Below are positions 1 through 5,110 of a stretch of 5,110 nt of DNA, in pieces. A program made the position numbers and the translations under genes. The notes under the pieces are model-generated. The model was given only the letters and a program-made list of their open reading frames with translations. It made no database searches and had not been told where the DNA came from. The number at the start of each line of letters is the position of its first letter. The stretch's first letter is position 1. This DNA is from Actinobacteria bacterium 21-64-8 (GTDB taxonomy: Bacteria; Actinomycetota; Acidimicrobiia; Acidimicrobiales; RAAP-2): assembly GCA_002255315.1 (NCBI GenBank), contig NCBD01000086.1, positions 1-5,110 of the forward strand. Reading direction: 5' to 3'.

Positions 1-1
1 T

Positions 2-100
2 CAGGCCGTGAATGTTGAACAGCGGCATCACGTTGAGGCAGAGATCGTCCGGCGCGAGGGCGAGGCTGGCGGAGATGTGGCGCGCCGAGGCGGCGAGGTT
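2..100 (-). pseudogene. Fragment of an AMP-forming acyl-CoA synthetase (both ends missing)
   Basis: Read on the minus strand from base 100 down to base 2, these 33 codons are open and begin [10 protein letters not shown]; the last thirteen residues read [13 protein letters not shown]. That block (N-L-x-A-S...L-x-P-x-D...NVMPLF-x-IHGL) is a characteristic stretch of AMP-binding acyl-CoA synthetases and related adenylating enzymes, located just after the phosphate-binding loop. The P-loop itself and everything after HGL are absent here. Thirty-one of 33 codons end in G or C, clearly more than in the neighbouring genes, so the piece probably comes from a different genome or a different genomic context. 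It overlaps, in another frame, the final codons of the CDF reading frame. It cannot be a functional gene as seen. It is either the continuation of a gene lying to the left, joined to the CDF gene by rearrangement, or an assembly chimera. Confidence 0.72.
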
Positions 101-960
101 CCACTCTCAACTTCGGCACCGATGGCGTCTCCGTCGTGGATCGTGATTCCTGGTTCGACGAAACCGATAATCTCCACGACTAACGACCGTCCCATCCAAC
201 GCGCGCGAGCGTGGGCGTGAGCAACTCCGGGCACCTTCGAGGCCGCATCGACCGCCGCAACGAGTGCCCCAGGTTCGACGCCGTCCATCAGGTGGTGAAG
301 CAAGTCACTGGTCACTTCGTAGCCGACGTGGCCAATGAAACCCGTCAGGAGCAGACCCGCGACGGCGTCGGCCCAATGCCAGCCGCTCGCCACCCCGACG
401 ATGCCCACTAGTGCCCCCGCCGACGAGAGGGCGTCGAGCCACGAGTGTCGGGCGTCAGCAATCAACGTCGCCGACTGAATTCGTCGGCCGACGCGGAACT
501 TGTATCGCGCCACCAACTGATTGCCGACGATGCCGGCGAAAGCAGCGGCGATGCCATACCCCAGGTGGGTCGTCGTCCCGTGAGTGAGGAGTTTGTGAAT
601 ACTGACCACCGCGGTGAAGGCGGCACTCAACCAAATGACGAGGGCGACGCCGAGTCCGGCAATGTCCTCGGCGCGGTCCCACCCGTAGGGGTGGGTGGGC
701 GTCGCCGAGCGCTTCGAGATCCGCAGTCCCACGAAGACAACCAGGGACGTGCTGACGTCAGAAAGATTGTGAATGGCGTCGCCGAGCAGGCCCACGGAAC
801 CACTGAGTAACGCGATCAGCAGTTCAACTAGTCCTGTTAAAGCAAGTCCTAGCGCCGAGATTCCGATGGCTCGGTTCGCGTCCCTGCGGTCCACTCTCTC
901 ATTCAGATGTTGCGCGGGTGGGAACGGCTCCCAGGAACTTTCGTCACCAATGAGGTGCAT
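28..960 (-). CDS. CDF-family metal cation efflux transporter, C-terminus replaced by foreign sequence
   Basis: A cation diffusion facilitator: an inner-membrane metal/proton antiporter that exports divalent metals, most likely zinc. In the 310-residue frame, membrane helices are recognisable from about residue 30 to 225. The intramembrane metal site is visible as H64-x3-D68 (in GDAIHNLSD) and H172-x3-D176 (in DARHSWLD). HxxxD in both helices 2 and 5 is the pattern of zinc-type members. HPYGWDRAE at 90-98 is the usual loop signature after helix 2. Residues from about 226 form the soluble C-terminal domain, which is homologous only to about E285 (GDAIGAEVE). The last 25 residues are Ser/Pro/Arg-rich and are an out-of-frame reading of the acyl-CoA synthetase fragment, so the real gene's last 20-30 residues are missing. 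ATG at 960 is used; no good Shine-Dalgarno is visible. It lies 45 bases after the ArsR-type gene and is probably co-transcribed with it. Substrate is inferred. Confidence 0.9.
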   Translation of the reverse strand: MHLIGDESSWEPFPPAQHLNERVDRRDANRAIGISALGLALTGLVELLIALLSGSVGLLGDAIHNLSDVSTSLVVFVGLRISKRSATPTHPYGWDRAEDIAGLGVALVIWLSAAFTAVVSIHKLLTHGTTTHLGYGIAAAFAGIVGNQLVARYKFRVGRRIQSATLIADARHSWLDALSSAGALVGIVGVASGWHWADAVAGLLLTGFIGHVGYEVTSDLLHHLMDGVEPGALVAAVDAASKVPGVAHAHARARWMGRSLVVEIIGFVEPGITIHDGDAIGAEVESGTSPPRRATSPPASPSRRTISAST

Positions 961-1005
961 CAGAGATTCTCACTCGGGAAGTGGACAAAGACTCCACTCA
1001 TGACG

Positions 1006-1353
1006 TCACCTTTGCCCTCGGACTTGGTGCGATGTTTCGTCGCATTGTTCAAGGTAATTGTCATCGACGTGATCCGCGTGGAACAGCGCGTGCTCCACGA
1101 GTTGTTGGACGTGACCACTCGGCAGGGAGTAGAAGGCCTTGTTACCGTCGCGACGAACGTTGACGAGGCGAGCGGATCTCAACTTCGCGAGGTGTTGGGA
1201 CACGCCCGCGGGATTAACCAGAAGATGTGAAGCCAACTCATTGACGGAGTGTTCGCCGTGCAGTAGCGCCCACACGATCCGAAGCCTCGTGTTGTCGGCC
1301 ATCAATTTGAATGTGTCAACCGCGAGATCAAACTGACCCTCAGTCGGTTCCAT
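1006..1353 (-). CDS. ArsR/SmtB-family metal-sensing transcriptional repressor
   Basis: A small dimeric winged-helix repressor of 115 residues from ATG 1353, a normal length for this family. Residues 17-27 (LMADNTRLRIV) are the typical entry helix, and residues 36-64 contain the helix-turn-helix with the hallmark VSQHLAKLRSARLV. RRDGNKAFYSL (67-77) is the wing. The alpha-3 CxC motif of arsenic/cadmium sensors is absent (SVNELASHL there). The last helix is rich in possible metal ligands: H81, E87, H88, H92, D94, H95, with H109 and C104 beyond. This suggests an alpha-5-type site for Zn, Co or Ni as in SmtB, CzrA, NmtR or KmtR, although which residues bind is inference. The frame stays open 29 codons upstream to 1440, but those codons are unlike the family and would cover the operator, so 1353 is preferred. 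The adjacent downstream CDF exporter is the likely target. Confidence 0.93.
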   Translation of the reverse strand: MEPTEGQFDLAVDTFKLMADNTRLRIVWALLHGEHSVNELASHLLVNPAGVSQHLAKLRSARLVNVRRDGNKAFYSLPSGHVQQLVEHALFHADHVDDNYLEQCDETSHQVRGQR

Positions 1354-1357
1354 AAGT

Positions 1358-1377
1358 ATCTGCGTAGACACGCAGAT
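1358..1377. promoter_or_regulatory. Perfect 8-4-8 inverted repeat, candidate ArsR-family operator
   Basis: The arms ATCTGCGT and ACGCAGAT are exact reverse complements separated by four bases (AGAC on the plus strand). The repeat ends five bases upstream of the ArsR-type start codon at 1353, so it covers the place where the ribosome binding site or transcription start should be. A -10-like TAATCT (minus strand, 1379-1374) overlaps its outer edge. ArsR/SmtB proteins classically bind such imperfect or perfect dyads overlapping their own promoters, so autoregulation of this gene and the downstream CDF gene is the natural reading. No matching -35 box is convincing. Confidence 0.65.
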
Positions 1378-1518
1378 TACCTTAACAGTTATCCGAGGTC
1401 TCGGTGGCGACAATACGGACGGATTCCGGGGGTCGTCCAAGTGATGGGCCCAGGGTTATTGAGTTGGCTTGGGCAACGGGCAGGTGGAAAGAAAACCTGG
1501 TTGATGGTTGCTCGACAA

Positions 1519-2115
1519 TCACCGCCGCAGCGCGAGTCTTACTTCGCGCAACAATTGGAACGCGTGAAATCCAATTACTGAAGCGATAACGAGAGCAATG
1601 GTGGGATCCAACCAATAAAGACCGTGTGTCGCAAGGATGATTCCTCCGGCGACAGCCACGCCCGCCGCTGCCGCAGCGTCGGACAGGGTGTCGAGGATTA
1701 CCGCGCGCGAACTCAAATCTTCGTGGTCGTCGGTATCCTCATCGGAGTCAACTTTTAGGACGAGTGCAGTGATCAACATGACGATCATCGCCATCGAACT
1801 GACGACAATCACGGGAAGTCCATGGACTTCTGGGGTACCCGTAATCAGTCGAGAAACAGCTGCTAGGGCGACAAGGACACATAGCAGCAGCAGCCATCCG
1901 CAGTTCAACAGTGCCGCGATCGAATGAATTCGAGGGAATCGACGCGATAGGGGATAGGCGAGAATTGCCACGCCGATACCGGCGGCGTCAGCTAAGTAGT
2001 CCCCACCGGTGGCAATGACGCCCAGCGAATGCGCGGACTCACCGACGACAACGAGCGCGCCAACCAACGACAAGTTGAGGATGAGGGCGAGGACCAGTCG
2101 CTTCGGCCGGCTCAC
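1519..2115 (-). CDS. Short CDF-like cation transporter lacking the C-terminal domain
   Basis: A membrane protein of 198 residues from GTG 2115 (first residues SRPKRLVLALILN). Six hydrophobic segments are visible at roughly 7-25, 32-56, 64-87, 99-121, 138-160 and 168-190. Helix 2 has GDYLADAAG and helix 5 has LDTLSDAAA; these align with the CDF metal-site positions (GHMLTDAA and HVLGDA in CzcD-like proteins), giving D39-x3-D43 and D142-x3-D146. An acidic loop (residues 123-133, seven Asp or Glu plus one His) precedes helix 5 where CDF proteins often carry a His-rich loop. The protein stops right after helix 6 (REVRLALRR), so the cytoplasmic metal-binding and dimerisation domain of full-length CDFs is absent. 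Short members of this kind do occur in actinobacteria. The frame is open upstream to 2280, but that extension is Arg/Ser-rich and unlike a transporter, so GTG 2115 is chosen with moderate certainty. The gene points toward the ArsR gene, 165 bases away. Confidence 0.82.
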   Translation of the reverse strand: MSRPKRLVLALILNLSLVGALVVVGESAHSLGVIATGGDYLADAAGIGVAILAYPLSRRFPRIHSIAALLNCGWLLLLCVLVALAAVSRLITGTPEVHGLPVIVVSSMAMIVMLITALVLKVDSDEDTDDHEDLSSRAVILDTLSDAAAAAGVAVAGGIILATHGLYWLDPTIALVIASVIGFHAFQLLREVRLALRR

Positions 2116-2318
2116 GGTCGATCTTGGTTCACAAAAGCCAAGTCTACGGGCGGTGCAGCGCGTAGATCTTGAAGGTGGGTTGACACTCACGAGGTCTGGC
2201 ACCCGATGGCGTGTTCGTTGGCGACACGACTGGTCTGAAGGCAACTGCACATTGTGACAAGAACGTTCCAAGGAATTCACGTCGAATCATGGGCGGTTTC
2301 AGGGTCAGCGCAATGGCC
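2116..2318. other. Intergenic region upstream of the short CDF gene
   Basis: No gene is supported here: the readings in all frames are Arg/Ser-rich and lack family motifs. A weak -10-like TAGACT lies on the minus strand at 2146-2141, which would give a leader of roughly 18 bases before GTG 2115; no matching -35 box is evident. The 8-4-8 dyad found before the ArsR gene is not repeated here, so shared regulation is not shown. Small palindromes such as GAACGTTC (near 2261) are present but not distinctive. Confidence 0.4.
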
Positions 2319-2578
2319 CTACTGGGAAATCAACGTTGTCAGCGCTGGCGCTGCTCGCGACGGGGAGAACTCCATCACGCTGTATGTCGCAAAGCCGCGT
2401 TCCTTCAAGGGGTCGAGTGACAGACGATGGTCCAGTTCGCCGCGCGTCACACCATCGGCGAAAATAACTCCACCGACGCGAGGAACCGGCAAACGTGCCT
2501 GGAACGTAGCAGCATGCGTGCAGATGACGTGAGGAGGTGGGTGATCTCGTCGACGACACTTATTGTTCCAAGAATCAT
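2319..2578 (-). pseudogene. Decayed or frameshifted YciI-family gene
   Basis: The minus strand from about 2480 to the TAG at 2321-2319 is open and encodes VPRVGGVIFADGV, then TRGELDHRLSLDPLKERGF, then ATYSVMEFSPSRAAP. This follows the C-terminal pattern of many YciI (YCII-related) proteins: P-R-x-G-G-[VI]-I, an acidic helix, D-P-[FL]-x-x-x-G, then a strand ending E-F-x-P-[ST]. No start codon of suitable position lies in this frame. An ATG at 2578-2576 overlaps the stop of the Lrp-type gene as ATGA, a usual coupling arrangement, but its frame (MILGTISVVDEITHLL) differs by one base and ends at a stop near 2448. Joining the two parts by a frameshift around 2480-2520 gives about 86 residues, slightly shorter than the usual 90-100, so sequence may also have been deleted. 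YciI proteins are small ferredoxin-fold proteins of largely unknown role. A sequencing indel in an intact gene is equally possible. Confidence 0.5.
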
Positions 2579-3060
2579 CTCGTCGTCGGATGACCTTCGA
2601 ACTGTAGTGGCTTTCCCTGTTGCATTGAGGTCCCTAGGACCATGAGAGTCTTGGTACCGGTTACTACACCGTTTCTGCGGAGCAGGTCGATGACGCGTTT
2701 GAGGTCGCGTACGTCTCGAACTCGAATCCACGCGAGGGCGTCAGGATCTCCTGCGATGGTGAAGACGGCTTCGACTTCGGGAATGTCGTCGCCGATACTG
2801 GCGATTGTGTCAACTCGGGCTTTACCGGCGAAGCGCAGCTCGCAGAAGGCCTCCAGCGGCCGCCCAAGCTTGGTGTGGTCGAGCCGGGTGGTGAAGCCAA
2901 GAATGATACCGGCTTGCTCCAGGCGGTCGATTCGGCGCTTAACTGCGGGAGCAGAGAGGCCAACTCGTTCGCCAATGTCGCCGAAAGTTCTTCGGGCGTC
3001 AAGGCCGAGGAGGTTGAGTATTGCGCTGTCTGTCTGATCGAGATCAATATCGCTACTCAC
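2575..3060 (-). CDS. Lrp/AsnC-family transcriptional regulator
   Basis: A 161-residue DNA-binding regulator of the feast/famine (Lrp/AsnC) family, which senses amino acids or related small molecules as dimers or octamers. The N-terminal region has LDQTDSAILNLLGLDARRTF (7-26) leading into a helix-turn-helix at about 28-48 (IGERVGLSAPAVKRRIDRLE), the classic family arrangement, followed by GIILGFTTRLD. The effector-binding RAM domain spans about 68-145, with the turn IAGDPDALAWIRV matching the conserved G-D of Lrp proteins. About 16 residues follow the domain. The start is GTG 3060; the codon four triplets upstream in frame is a stop, so no longer start is possible. No Shine-Dalgarno is present, but TAGATT lies six bases upstream, suggesting a leaderless mRNA. 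The gene diverges from the E1 gene across 107 bases and probably controls it; this is inference from arrangement. Its stop overlaps an ATG of a broken YciI-like gene. Confidence 0.93.
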   Translation of the reverse strand: MSSDIDLDQTDSAILNLLGLDARRTFGDIGERVGLSAPAVKRRIDRLEQAGIILGFTTRLDHTKLGRPLEAFCELRFAGKARVDTIASIGDDIPEVEAVFTIAGDPDALAWIRVRDVRDLKRVIDLLRRNGVVTGTKTLMVLGTSMQQGKPLQFEGHPTTR

Positions 3061-3066
3061 GCAACT

Positions 3067-3072
3067 AATCTA
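3067..3072 (-). promoter_or_regulatory. Candidate -10 element for a leaderless Lrp-family transcript
   Basis: TAGATT on the minus strand is followed by exactly six bases and then the GTG start codon at 3060. With the usual 6-7 base spacing from -10 to transcription start, the mRNA would begin at or next to the start codon, which fits the absence of a Shine-Dalgarno sequence. No good -35 hexamer is seen at the expected distance. Confidence 0.42.
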
Positions 3073-3090
3073 CTCATAAATTCAACTTAC

Positions 3091-3115
3091 TGCACATATC
3101 TTGCGTATTTATGCA
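3091..3115. promoter_or_regulatory. Imperfect AT-rich dyad, possible Lrp-family binding site
   Basis: TGCACATA at the left and TATGCA at the right (3110-3115) form an interrupted dyad around an AT-rich centre in the middle of the divergent intergenic region. Lrp/AsnC proteins bind degenerate AT-rich dyads in such positions and often regulate themselves and the divergent gene. The symmetry is weak, so this is only a candidate. Confidence 0.25.
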
Positions 3116-3131
3116 CTCTTGCCCCTATTCA

Positions 3132-3161
3132 TTGGGCCATATTGACCACGTAACCTATCAT
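3132..3161 (+). promoter_or_regulatory. Candidate promoter of the E1 gene, leaderless spacing
   Basis: TATCAT at 3156-3161 is a good -10 match and ends six bases before the ATG at 3168. TTGGGC at 3132-3137 could be the -35 with an 18-base spacer; TTGACC at 3142-3147 is a better hexamer but too close to pair with this -10. Transcription would start at or beside the ATG, consistent with no visible Shine-Dalgarno. The same six-base geometry is seen for the divergent gene. Confidence 0.45.
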
Positions 3162-3167
3162 TCACTC

Positions 3168-3209
3168 ATGACACCTCGCCTCGCGTCAATGACCCCTCGT
3201 CTCGAAGCA
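3168..3209 (+). repeat. Tandem 21-base repeat carrying two in-frame start codons
   Basis: Two adjacent 21-base units (3168-3188 and 3189-3209) match at 16 of 21 positions. Both begin with ATG and encode MTPRL. The two differences within the MTPRL part fall at third codon positions (ACA/ACC and CGC/CGT) and are silent. Homology to the E1 family begins only after this segment, near residue 24, so the repeat is an N-terminal addition. Confidence 0.7.
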
Positions 3210-5110
3210 AAAACCGACATGCCGAAGGCCGACTTGCTCTCGTTAGAGACGCTAGATCGCGTGCAACAGCGCGTCTTGTGGCTTGCTACAAGCATCATCC
3301 ATCACGCGAAAAAAATCCGAAAGACTGAGTCTGGAGTGAAGGTCGGTGGACATCAAGCCTCGTCGGCTTCGATGGTGAGCATTATGTCTGCGCTCTATTT
3401 CATGCATCTGCGTAGCGATGATCGTGTGTCGGTGAAGCCTCACGCCGCGCCCGTCTTGCACGCGATCAACTATTTAATGGGCCGACTCGATCGGGAGTAC
3501 TTAACGGAGTTGAGGGCGTTTCACGGCTTGCAGAGCTATCCGAGCCGATCGAAAGATCCCGACCCAGTCGATTTTTCGACGGGGTCCGTGGGAATCGGAG
3601 CGACCGCAACGATCTGGAGCAGTTTGGCGCATCGGTTCGTTGCCGGGCATTTCGACGTGCCGGACGGCGGGCGTCAAGTGGCGCTGGTGGGCGACGCCGA
3701 GTTGGACGAGGGTGCCGTATGGGAGGCGTTGGTCGATCCGATGGTGTCCCGGCTGAGCGAGCTGACGTGGGTGGTCGACGTAAATCGACAGTCTCTTGAC
3801 CGCGTTGTGCCCGATATCGCCGCTGGACGAATCGGTGCCATGTTCGAAGCGGCAGGCTGGCAGACCATCACAGTCAAGTACGGACGTCGCTTGAGAGAGG
3901 TGTTTGAACGTCCGGGAGGCGACGCGTTGCAAGTTCGAATCGATGGCATGAGCAACGAGGAGTATCAGCGACTGCTGCGGAGTTCACCTAGCGAGCTCCG
4001 TGGCCGATTGATCGTACCGGGCCGCGGAAAGCGAAGCATTGAGCGAGTCCTAAACGAAATGGACGACATCGAGATTGCTGAAGTAATTCGCGACCTGGGG
4101 GGCCATGACCTCTCTGACCTGCTAGGTGCGTTTCGAAGAGCCGACGAGATTACTGATCGTCCATCGATTATTTTTGCTCACACCATCAAGGCGTGGGGGC
4201 TACCTACACAGGGGCATCCGGCCAATCATTCAGCGCTGTTGTCGAGCGGGCAGTGGGAACAACTCGCTCGCGATCTGCACGCCGATCCGAGCGATCCGTG
4301 GGTAACCTTCGCACCAGGTTCACCAGAGGATCTGTTATGTCGTCAGGCTGGCGAACGTTTGAAGCGACCTCGGCTGGTTCGCCACGCTCCACCCCCCGTG
4401 CCGATCGATATCGGACGCTCCCACACTGATAACTCGTCCACCCAACAGGCCTTCGGTCGGTTCTTCGTCGACGTGAACCATGTTGCACCAGAGGTCGCAG
4501 CGCGCATTGTAACGGTGAGCCCCGATGTGGCGTCATCCACGAATCTTGGTGGATGGATCAATCGAGTCGGTATCTGGAACGTTAACGAGCGGATCGACTG
4601 GTTTGCCGACGACACCGATGATTTAGTACACAGGCAAGAGTCCGGAGAGGGACAACACATTGAGCTGGGTATCGCTGAAGGCAACCTTGTGGGTCTGTTA
4701 GGGGAGCTCGGGGCCACGTGGTCTCGCGACGGACAGGTGTTGATGCCAGTCGGCACGCTTTATGACCCGTTCGTCAATCGAGCACTGGAGCCGTGGTCGT
4801 TCGGGATATACGCGGGCGGCCAGTCCATCCTGGTAGGCACGCCTTCTGGTGTAACGCTGGCCCCCGAAGGTGGGGCGCATCAGTCGATCACTACTCCGTC
4901 AGTCGGGCTTGAGCAACCCGGATGCGTAGCTTTCGAGCCGGCGTTCGGTCAGGACTTGGAATGGACTCTTCTTCATGCCTTGGGTCGTCTTGGACTTACA
5001 AATGGCACGTCGTCGTACTTTCGTTTAAGCACACGTCCAATCGACCAGACGCTGGCGTCGGTTCCGTCGGACTTGGTCGAACGAGAGCAGCGACGACAGA
5101 AAGTGATATC
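3168..5110 (+). CDS. Homodimeric 2-oxoacid dehydrogenase E1 component (AceE/MdeB-like), truncated by the window edge
   Basis: The largest gene here: 647 codons without a stop, cut by the right edge. The family is about 780-900 residues long. It is a thiamine-diphosphate enzyme that decarboxylates a 2-oxo acid (pyruvate, or 2-oxobutyrate in the MdeB branch) and passes the acyl group to an E2 lipoyl protein in the cytoplasm. Visible motifs: KVGGHQASSAS (58-68, cofactor-region His62); KPHAAPVLHA (90-99, His92); DFSTGSVGIG (135-144); the ThDP/Mg motif GDAELDEG (175-182) with its Asn at N206 in DVNRQSLD; AHTIKAWGL; then the second domain with SPDVASSTNLGGW, QHIELGIAEGN (E504 likely the cofactor-activating Glu), MPVGTLYDPF (526-535) and TPSGVTLAPEGGAHQS (558-573). 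These match MdeB-like and actinobacterial E1 proteins more closely than E. coli AceE. ATG 3168 fits the promoter spacing; ATGs at 3189 and 3219 are alternatives. E2 and E3 genes are not in view. The divergent Lrp-type regulator probably controls it. Substrate is not decided by sequence. Confidence 0.92.
   Translation, partial: MTPRLASMTPRLEAKTDMPKADLLSLETLDRVQQRVLWLATSIIHHAKKIRKTESGVKVGGHQASSASMVSIMSALYFMHLRSDDRVSVKPHAAPVLHAINYLMGRLDREYLTELRAFHGLQSYPSRSKDPDPVDFSTGSVGIGATATIWSSLAHRFVAGHFDVPDGGRQVALVGDAELDEGAVWEALVDPMVSRLSELTWVVDVNRQSLDRVVPDIAAGRIGAMFEAAGWQTITVKYGRRLREVFERPGGDALQVRIDGMSNEEYQRLLRSSPSELRGRLIVPGRGKRSIERVLNEMDDIEIAEVIRDLGGHDLSDLLGAFRRADEITDRPSIIFAHTIKAWGLPTQGHPANHSALLSSGQWEQLARDLHADPSDPWVTFAPGSPEDLLCRQAGERLKRPRLVRHAPPPVPIDIGRSHTDNSSTQQAFGRFFVDVNHVAPEVAARIVTVSPDVASSTNLGGWINRVGIWNVNERIDWFADDTDDLVHRQESGEGQHIELGIAEGNLVGLLGELGATWSRDGQVLMPVGTLYDPFVNRALEPWSFGIYAGGQSILVGTPSGVTLAPEGGAHQSITTPSVGLEQPGCVAFEPAFGQDLEWTLLHALGRLGLTNGTSSYFRLSTRPIDQTLASVPSDLVEREQRRQKVI

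Noticed and set aside
1001..1008. TGACGTCA palindrome at the end of the ArsR gene
   Set aside because: An eight-base palindrome also occurs near 748 within the CDF gene; it has no stem-loop extension or T-run and is expected by chance.
1354..1440. In-frame upstream extension of the ArsR gene to 1440
   Set aside because: The extra residues do not resemble ArsR proteins and would put the perfect dyad inside the coding sequence; ATG 1353 gives a normal 115-residue protein.
1440..1518. Possible terminator after the short CDF gene (CAGGT ... ACCTG, and GCCCA ... TGGGC)
   Set aside because: Five-base stems with long loops and no following T-run; not convincing as terminators.
2116..2280. In-frame upstream extension of the short CDF gene to an ATG at 2280
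   Set aside because: The added 55 residues are rich in Arg, Ser and Cys, lack any hydrophobic or family-like pattern, and precede the usual short N-terminus of CDF transporters; GTG 2115 is a better start.
3406..3415. ATCTGCGTAG, identical to ten bases of the candidate ArsR operator
   Set aside because: It is inside E1 codons (His-Leu-Arg-Ser), lacks the second arm and is far from a metal-related gene; chance match.
3690..3698. GDA in place of the GDG of the classical thiamine-diphosphate motif
   Set aside because: GDAE-type motifs are usual in the MdeB-like E1 branch as I recall it, and the partner Asn206 is in place, so this is not evidence of an inactive enzyme.
3252..3955. Minus-strand open frames of 69-143 codons opposite the E1 gene
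   Set aside because: They lie wholly within the strongly supported E1 coding region, show no recognisable motifs and have shadow-like composition.
4193..4880. Other open frames on both strands within the second half of the E1 gene
   Set aside because: The E1 frame carries conserved motifs continuously through this part, so these are accidental.

Overview
The window looks like a chromosomal stretch from a moderately GC-rich actinobacterium (Actinomycetota). This is inferred from the protein families, the mixed but GC-leaning third codon positions, the GTG starts, and two starts that lack a ribosome binding site and have a -10-like hexamer exactly six bases upstream, as expected of leaderless transcripts. 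No rRNA, tRNA, insertion sequence, CRISPR array or convincing terminator was seen.

Left half (about 28-2115, all minus strand): a metal-handling cluster. In transcription order it holds a short CDF-type cation transporter with six membrane segments and no C-terminal domain (2115-1519), an ArsR/SmtB-family metal sensor (1353-1006), and a second CDF transporter (960-28). A perfect 8-4-8 inverted repeat sits five bases upstream of the ArsR start and is the obvious candidate operator. The likely logic is metal-induced release of the ArsR protein and expression of the efflux transporter downstream. Whether the short CDF gene belongs to the same regulon cannot be seen.

Extreme left (1-about 105): the second CDF gene loses its frame-consistent homology near codon 285. 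The remaining bases encode, in another minus-strand frame, 33 residues of an AMP-forming acyl-CoA synthetase with very GC-rich third positions. This is a chimeric junction, more likely an assembly artefact at a sequence end than biology.

Right half (2319-5110): an Lrp/AsnC-family regulator (minus, GTG start at 3060) is divergent from a large plus-strand gene that begins at 3168 and runs off the right edge without a stop. That gene encodes at least 647 residues of a homodimeric, AceE/MdeB-like thiamine-diphosphate 2-oxoacid dehydrogenase E1 component. The pair recalls mdeR and mdeB of the Pseudomonas putida methionine-degradation locus, without mdeA. The 107-base AT-rich region between them carries candidate promoters for both genes and a weak dyad. 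Behind the regulator, an ATGA overlap leads into what looks like a frameshifted YciI-family gene (2578-2319).
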